The notes under the pieces are model-generated. The model had not been told where the DNA came from and did no database searches. It worked only from the letters and a program-made list of their open reading frames with translations. A program made the position numbers and the translations under genes. A DNA stretch of 64,000 nt from Gerris lacustris (Eukaryota > Arthropoda > Insecta > Hemiptera > Gerridae), in NCBI GenBank assembly GCA_951217055.1, contig OX578284.1:22131187-22195186 (forward strand). The letters are read 5' to 3'. This document shows, piece by piece, positions 60,901-64,000 of the stretch. The first letter of the stretch is position 1. The number at the start of each line of letters is the position of its first letter.

Positions 60901-62984
60901 TTTTTTTCCAATTTACATCCTAGAAGATATTACTTTTACGGTTAGTAATCCCGACAATGGCTTCTGAGAACAGCATACTAATGGATATATAGTCTAAATG
61001 ACTTTTAATGTAACCCTGACAGTCTTGTATTTCCATAGTCCAGAGAAGTCGCAAAACTTTTTTATTCCCTCAAAGCCATAGCCATAATTCCAAATTTAAT
61101 GTACTTTTTTTTTAATGAAATTAATTTTTTATTTACTTCCAGGTAACTAAAGATTCAGGAGTATCACCAATAAAAACACCAGATTTCTATGAAATCGGTG
61201 ACCTGAGTGGAAAGTTTGGTCAACTACGTCCTCGTCATTCTGAGACTCATTATAATGATTCCACCCTATTTATATTTGGGCAATCGAGTCTTCTTGGCAG
61301 ATCCATTGTATTTCATAGTCCGAGAACTGATCAAAGGTAAATTGTTTAATACACTATTTGGCACTTCTTTAGATTGTTACTCCGCTTATAAAAAAATGCT
61401 GAAGGGAGTAACAATAGAAGTGTGATATTCCTTTATCCCAAAGTACATTTGAGTAAACATCCCTTTGTCTTAATAATTATTTAAACAAAGGAATGTATAG
61501 ATAATTATATTCATTTATATTATAAAAAACATAGGGAGTAACAATCTAAAGAAGTACCCACTATTTACATACATATTTTAGTTTTAGATTTAATTTTCTA
61601 TTTAGCTGAAATTAATACCCCTTTAAAATCATTAGTACAAAACACTGGAATTTGTTTATTGACACAAATTAAATTTGTTGGTTTTTATTTTTCAGGGTAG
61701 TATGTGGTACAATTGAAAGAGGATATGCTCCAACAGAAGCAAGAGAAATTCGAGCAATTGCTTCTTTTCACCATCCTGATGGTTTTGCATGGGGATACAT
61801 TAGAATGGTAACTATACTGAATTTTTATTAGGTAAATCTTCCGTATGTGTAGATAAAATAGTGGGTATACCTAACTGCTCGAGTATGCAGTAATTAATTT
61901 GCTTACACTTTAGAAAAAACAAACATTTCTTATTTAACTATCTTAGTTTTTGTTTTTCCAACTATTTTATTTATTGTTATTTTTTTGAAAATTTCAGACC
62001 CAGCTGATTAATTATGATGGGAGTACCAGCGAAACAGTTTTGGAAGTCAATTTGAGACATCCTGGAGTAAATGATAGGAACATGGTATTGCTAAACATTT
62101 ATTTTATTTATAAGAATTTGGAAATTTTTTTTGTTTAATTTTTCTAATTTTGTATTTTTTTTTTTTTAATTATTTAGGAAATTTTTCTTATGATTGCTCT
62201 TTTTATTTTTGTTTAAGTGATGATTTTACTTACATTTTAGAGTAAAACTATCTATATTTTAATATTTTAGACAACTGGTCACAACTGGGCGATCTATGTA
62301 AATCCAGTAGGAGTGGATGCAGCTGTAAAGGTATTGAATACAAGATGTACTGCAGCCGGCTATATATGGAATCCTTATTACACTCAGCTTGCAGATCCTC
62401 TAAATGTAAGCTTTCCATATTTAAGTTATTTCTTTACATTTCATGTAATATTTATTGTTAAAGGATAGATTCAATATACAGTGAAATAGGTTTAACATAA
62501 ATCTCTTAACTAACTTAACGCTAAAATATTGTGGTCCCGACAAAATACTGCTTTCATTAAAAATTTATTAAGTTTTTATTTGTTTTATTGTTTTTTTTTA
62601 TTAAATACAGATATGCAAATGCCATGTATGTATGTGCATATTGCATTAAAAAAATTGACAGAGAAAATATTAGTGAGTTTTTTTGTATGCATCGTTAATT
62701 GCAAAATTCTTTTAACGCAAAAACATATTTTGGTCCCCATAGTTTTGTGTTAAACGATTTTCACAGTATACCTTAATATTCTCAAAAGCAGAATTGGTGA
62801 AAAAAAATGCTTAAAATCTCAAAGTTAGCCCTATCATTAAAATAATTTCAGGGAGATTTGTACAAAGAGGAATGTGGACCAGATCTACCATTGAGATGCT
62901 ATGTTGGTGATATTTCAAGCAGACTTGGACCTATAGATTTAGGCAAGAAAAGAAGTGTATTTTCAGATCCTAATATTCCTTTGG
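51904..62984 (+). CDS. Rsod: Secreted multi-repeat SOD-like protein (Rsod/SOD-repeat family), 3' end outside window
   Basis: Eighteen in-phase exons: 51904-52142, 52239-52398, 52573-52780, 53364-53592, 53723-53828, 53988-54126, 54905-55040, 55760-55870, 56382-56589, 57124-57344, 58499-58572, 58918-59015, 59395-59466, 61143-61336, 61696-61807, 61998-62084, 62271-62405, 62852-62984 (continues in phase 1). They give 887 residues. The start gives a signal peptide (MFYFSAVLLALVQGITC); an acceptor-like TTTTTCAG at 51912-51919 leaves room for an upstream exon. At least six Cu/Zn-SOD-like repeats follow (about 18-135, 136-280, 280-425, 426-590, 590-740, 741 on). Each has the strand corresponding to SOD1 HGFHVHE (HRWSVTA, HNWAIYV, GFRIHT), CxxxGxxxNP, GDLSGKLG and LxGRSxxxH...RxxCG. 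The repeated architecture matches fly Rsod and animal Cu-only SOD-repeat proteins. Most metal ligands are replaced, so dismutase activity is unlikely for most repeats. Three MITEs of one family lie in its introns. Confidence 0.85.
52940..53219. mobile_element. MITE with 8-bp target duplication (family copy 1)
   Basis: It is flanked by ATAAATGC on both sides (52932-52939, 53220-53227). The termini are GGCACATCTTTAGATCGTTA and, inverted, GGTACTTCTTTAGATTGTTA, followed by CTCC. It is 280 bp, has no coding, and lies in intron 3 of the SOD-repeat gene. An 8-bp duplication with GG-starting termini fits Merlin or hAT/P types; undecided. Confidence 0.85.
54279..54517. mobile_element. MITE with 8-bp target duplication (family copy 2)
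   Basis: It is flanked by CTTATTTT (54271-54278, 54518-54525). The termini are GGTACTTGTTTAGATTGTTA and, inverted, GGCACTTCTTTAGATTGGTA. It is 239 bp, in intron 6 of the SOD-repeat gene. The minus-strand 98-codon ORF overlapping its right end is not a gene. Confidence 0.85.
55122..55272 (+). repeat. Unclassified dispersed repeat, copy B
   Basis: Aligns with the reverse complement of 17420-17587 (shared TAGTCTGATAGATTAC, GGGGAAAGC, GCTAGCCTAA, CTTGGCTTCC). It lies in intron 7 of the SOD-repeat gene. Confidence 0.6.
57487..57580. repeat. Tandem duplication, 46 bp x 2
   Basis: Two copies of a unit starting GATATGGATTTTGAAGTGAT and ending GGTAGAGTAAA, differing by about three bases (TTT versus CGC before the last block). 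They lie in intron 10 of the SOD-repeat gene. Confidence 0.8.
57590..57790. mobile_element. Inverted pair of SINE-like tRNA heads
   Basis: On the minus strand CGTGGTGCAATAGTTAGCAC and GTTAGTGGATCAAGCC form A- and B-box-like motifs. A second, inverted copy of the B-box side (TGATTCAAGACTCGTC then AAGATTTTTTATAGG) lies at about 57611-57650. The centre (AATCAATTGCCGGCTTAAGT) is nearly self-complementary. The unit therefore folds as a whole, like two heads joined through a palindrome. Confidence 0.5.
59937..60070. repeat. CpG-rich inverted-repeat unit
   Basis: TTACGCGTCGAGTGCGGAAA and GCATTTTGCATGC on the left mirror, with mismatches, GCAATGCAAAATGCC and TTTTCGCACGAGTTGCGTAC on the right. It is probably a small MITE in intron 13 of the SOD-repeat gene, GC-rich compared with its surroundings. 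Confidence 0.5.
60325..60380. repeat. 56-bp hairpin
   Basis: Perfect 22-bp arms (CTGAAGAATTCCTCTTCTTT and AC, and complement) flank a 12-base centre containing CCCTAGGG. It lies in intron 13 of the SOD-repeat gene. It may be the centre of a larger palindromic element or a foldable RNA. Confidence 0.8.
60551..60707. mobile_element. MITE with GGCCCATTTACAC termini
   Basis: The inverted ends are GGCCCATTTACACTTTGATTA and, on the right, the complement of GGCCCATTTACACATTGATTA. It is 157 bp with a second, weaker inverted pair inside (AAGTGCAAGTGTTTAG / TACTTAACACTTGCAC). Flanks suggest a TAA/TAG duplication with one mismatch, compatible with PIF/Harbinger but not proven. Confidence 0.65.
61360..61558. 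mobile_element. MITE with 8-bp target duplication (family copy 3)
   Basis: It is flanked by CACTATTT (61352-61359, 61559-61566). The termini are GGCACTTCTTTAGATTGTTA and, inverted, GGTACTTCTTTAGATTGTTA. It is 199 bp, in intron 14 of the SOD-repeat gene, 23 bp after the exon 14 donor. Confidence 0.88.
62479..62766. mobile_element. Short pogo/Tc1-mariner-like MITE
   Basis: The left end TA-CAGTGAAATAGGTTTAACAT and the right end, read inward, CTGTGAAAATCGTTTAACAC are flanked by TA (62477-62478, 62767-62768). Internal GGTCCC and TTAACGC motifs match the 666-bp relative at 2793-3458. It lies in intron 17 of the SOD-repeat gene. Confidence 0.65.
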
Positions 62985-64000
62985 GTGAGTATATTAATGT
63001 TTATTTGATCTATTTACATAAATAAGTTTTTGCTTACAATTTATAAGCAAAACTTTGCTTTATTATTATAAATATAAAAGTTAACACATATATGAGACCC
63101 AGTGTCAAACAAGATATACATTTAAAATAGTGTGTTTTTATTTAAATAAAGTTTATCTGTTGTTTGTAGCCTGTGGAGTTACAAGCCTATGAGTTTGAGC
63201 CTATGGAATTTAGGATACTTATTCAGTAGGAGTATACCTAAAGGCAAAATTAGTTTTTATTATATGAATTATAAAGTTAAAAAAAAAAAATACGGCAATT
63301 TTTATTAAAAGTTGTTCATATAAATAGCTCAGGGCTTGTAGTGAGTCACTGAAAGTCACTTATTTTGACTAGAGTCACAATTTTGTCACTAATTTTTTAA
63401 AAAAAACACTTATTTGGGCTTAAAAGGATACATTCTTTAATTTTTTAAATACAAAACTTATATTTTAACTGTTTTTCAAAAGGGGTTTTGTAAGCTCAAT
63501 TGTTATGTTTTATTTCTTTGTATATGCTCATTATATATATTTTCAAAACTAAAGATTATTTGCTTATATTCAAAGGCTAGATAAAAGTAAAATGTTTTTC
63601 CATTATAGTTTAGTACATTTATTATGTATGTTACCATACTACAAGCTTTTTTTTGTCAAGTATTAGCTTTTTATTTAATTGGTTACCATACATTAATATA
63701 TATACATCTATTTTTTGTACTTCTCTATGTTGTGATAAAAGTTAAAATAAAAATAAATTTAAAAAATTATAAAAAAGAACAGAAAGAGTTAGGGGAGGAT
63801 GGGGGGGGGACCTTTTTCTTTTCTTTTTTACTTTCTCATATAAAGAGAAAGTACTTATTTGGGGAAAACAGGTCACTTAAAAGTCACTTATTTTGAAAAA
63901 AATTGTCACTCAAGTCACTTAATTTAGAGGAAAATCTGCTACAAGCTCTGATAGCTTGTAAACTGAAAGAAAAAAATAGTTTTCGATATAAAACAGACAA
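62985..64000. other. Intron of the SOD-repeat gene running to the window edge
   Basis: It follows a GTGAGT donor at 62985. AT-rich, with AGTCACTTATTTTGA-type repeats near 63345-63410 and 63870-63920. I see no further exon before the end. Confidence 0.55.

Overview
The window is about 64 kb of AT-rich animal nuclear DNA, almost certainly from an arthropod and most likely an insect. The reasons are spliced genes with GT-AG introns of 70 bp to more than 5 kb, insect-type gene families (notably a multi-repeat SOD-like protein like fly Rsod), and dense non-LTR retrotransposon, SINE and MITE debris. I cannot name the species.

Four protein genes are supported. (1) Positions 2-3979 (+) hold the last five exons of an ACAP2-type ArfGAP, encoding the ankyrin repeats and C-terminal tail. 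(2) Positions 14381-15652 (-) hold a complete, intronless gene for the mitochondrial GDP-forming succinyl-CoA ligase beta subunit. (3) Positions 21148-32195 (+) hold TMEM65, a mitochondrial inner-membrane protein, in six exons plus a possible 24-nt microexon. (4) From 51904 (+) to beyond the right edge, at least 18 exons encode a secreted protein built from six or more SOD-like repeats (Rsod/SOD-repeat family), in which most copper and zinc ligands are replaced. The genes are unrelated in function and not co-organised. Two of them act in mitochondria, which looks like coincidence.

The rest is repeat-rich. 4-14 kb: a PIF/Harbinger-like MITE, a TTAA-flanked foldback and a degenerate LINE. 17-28 kb: LINE tails, a 480-bp palindrome, a piggyBac-like MITE, a TAA-flanked MITE and minisatellites. 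30-34 kb: jockey-type LINE and tRNA-derived SINEs. 34.97-37.42 kb: a 2.45-kb DNA transposon with a perfect 8-bp target duplication, carrying a minisatellite and a nested hAT MITE that has its own perfect 8-bp duplication. 37.5 kb: a small inverted-repeat element with a hammerhead-like core. 40.0-46.4 kb: a 6.4-kb mosaic satellite of T-runs separated by AGTAC or AGTCCCC, with a 1.25-kb inverted block, ending at a jockey-like RNase H relic. 47-63 kb: a MITE family with 8-bp target duplications, three intact copies of which sit in introns of the SOD-repeat gene.

Exon boundaries were set by hand from reading frame, phase and splice-site context. Transposon superfamily names rest on terminal repeats and target duplications only, since no autonomous transposase was found.
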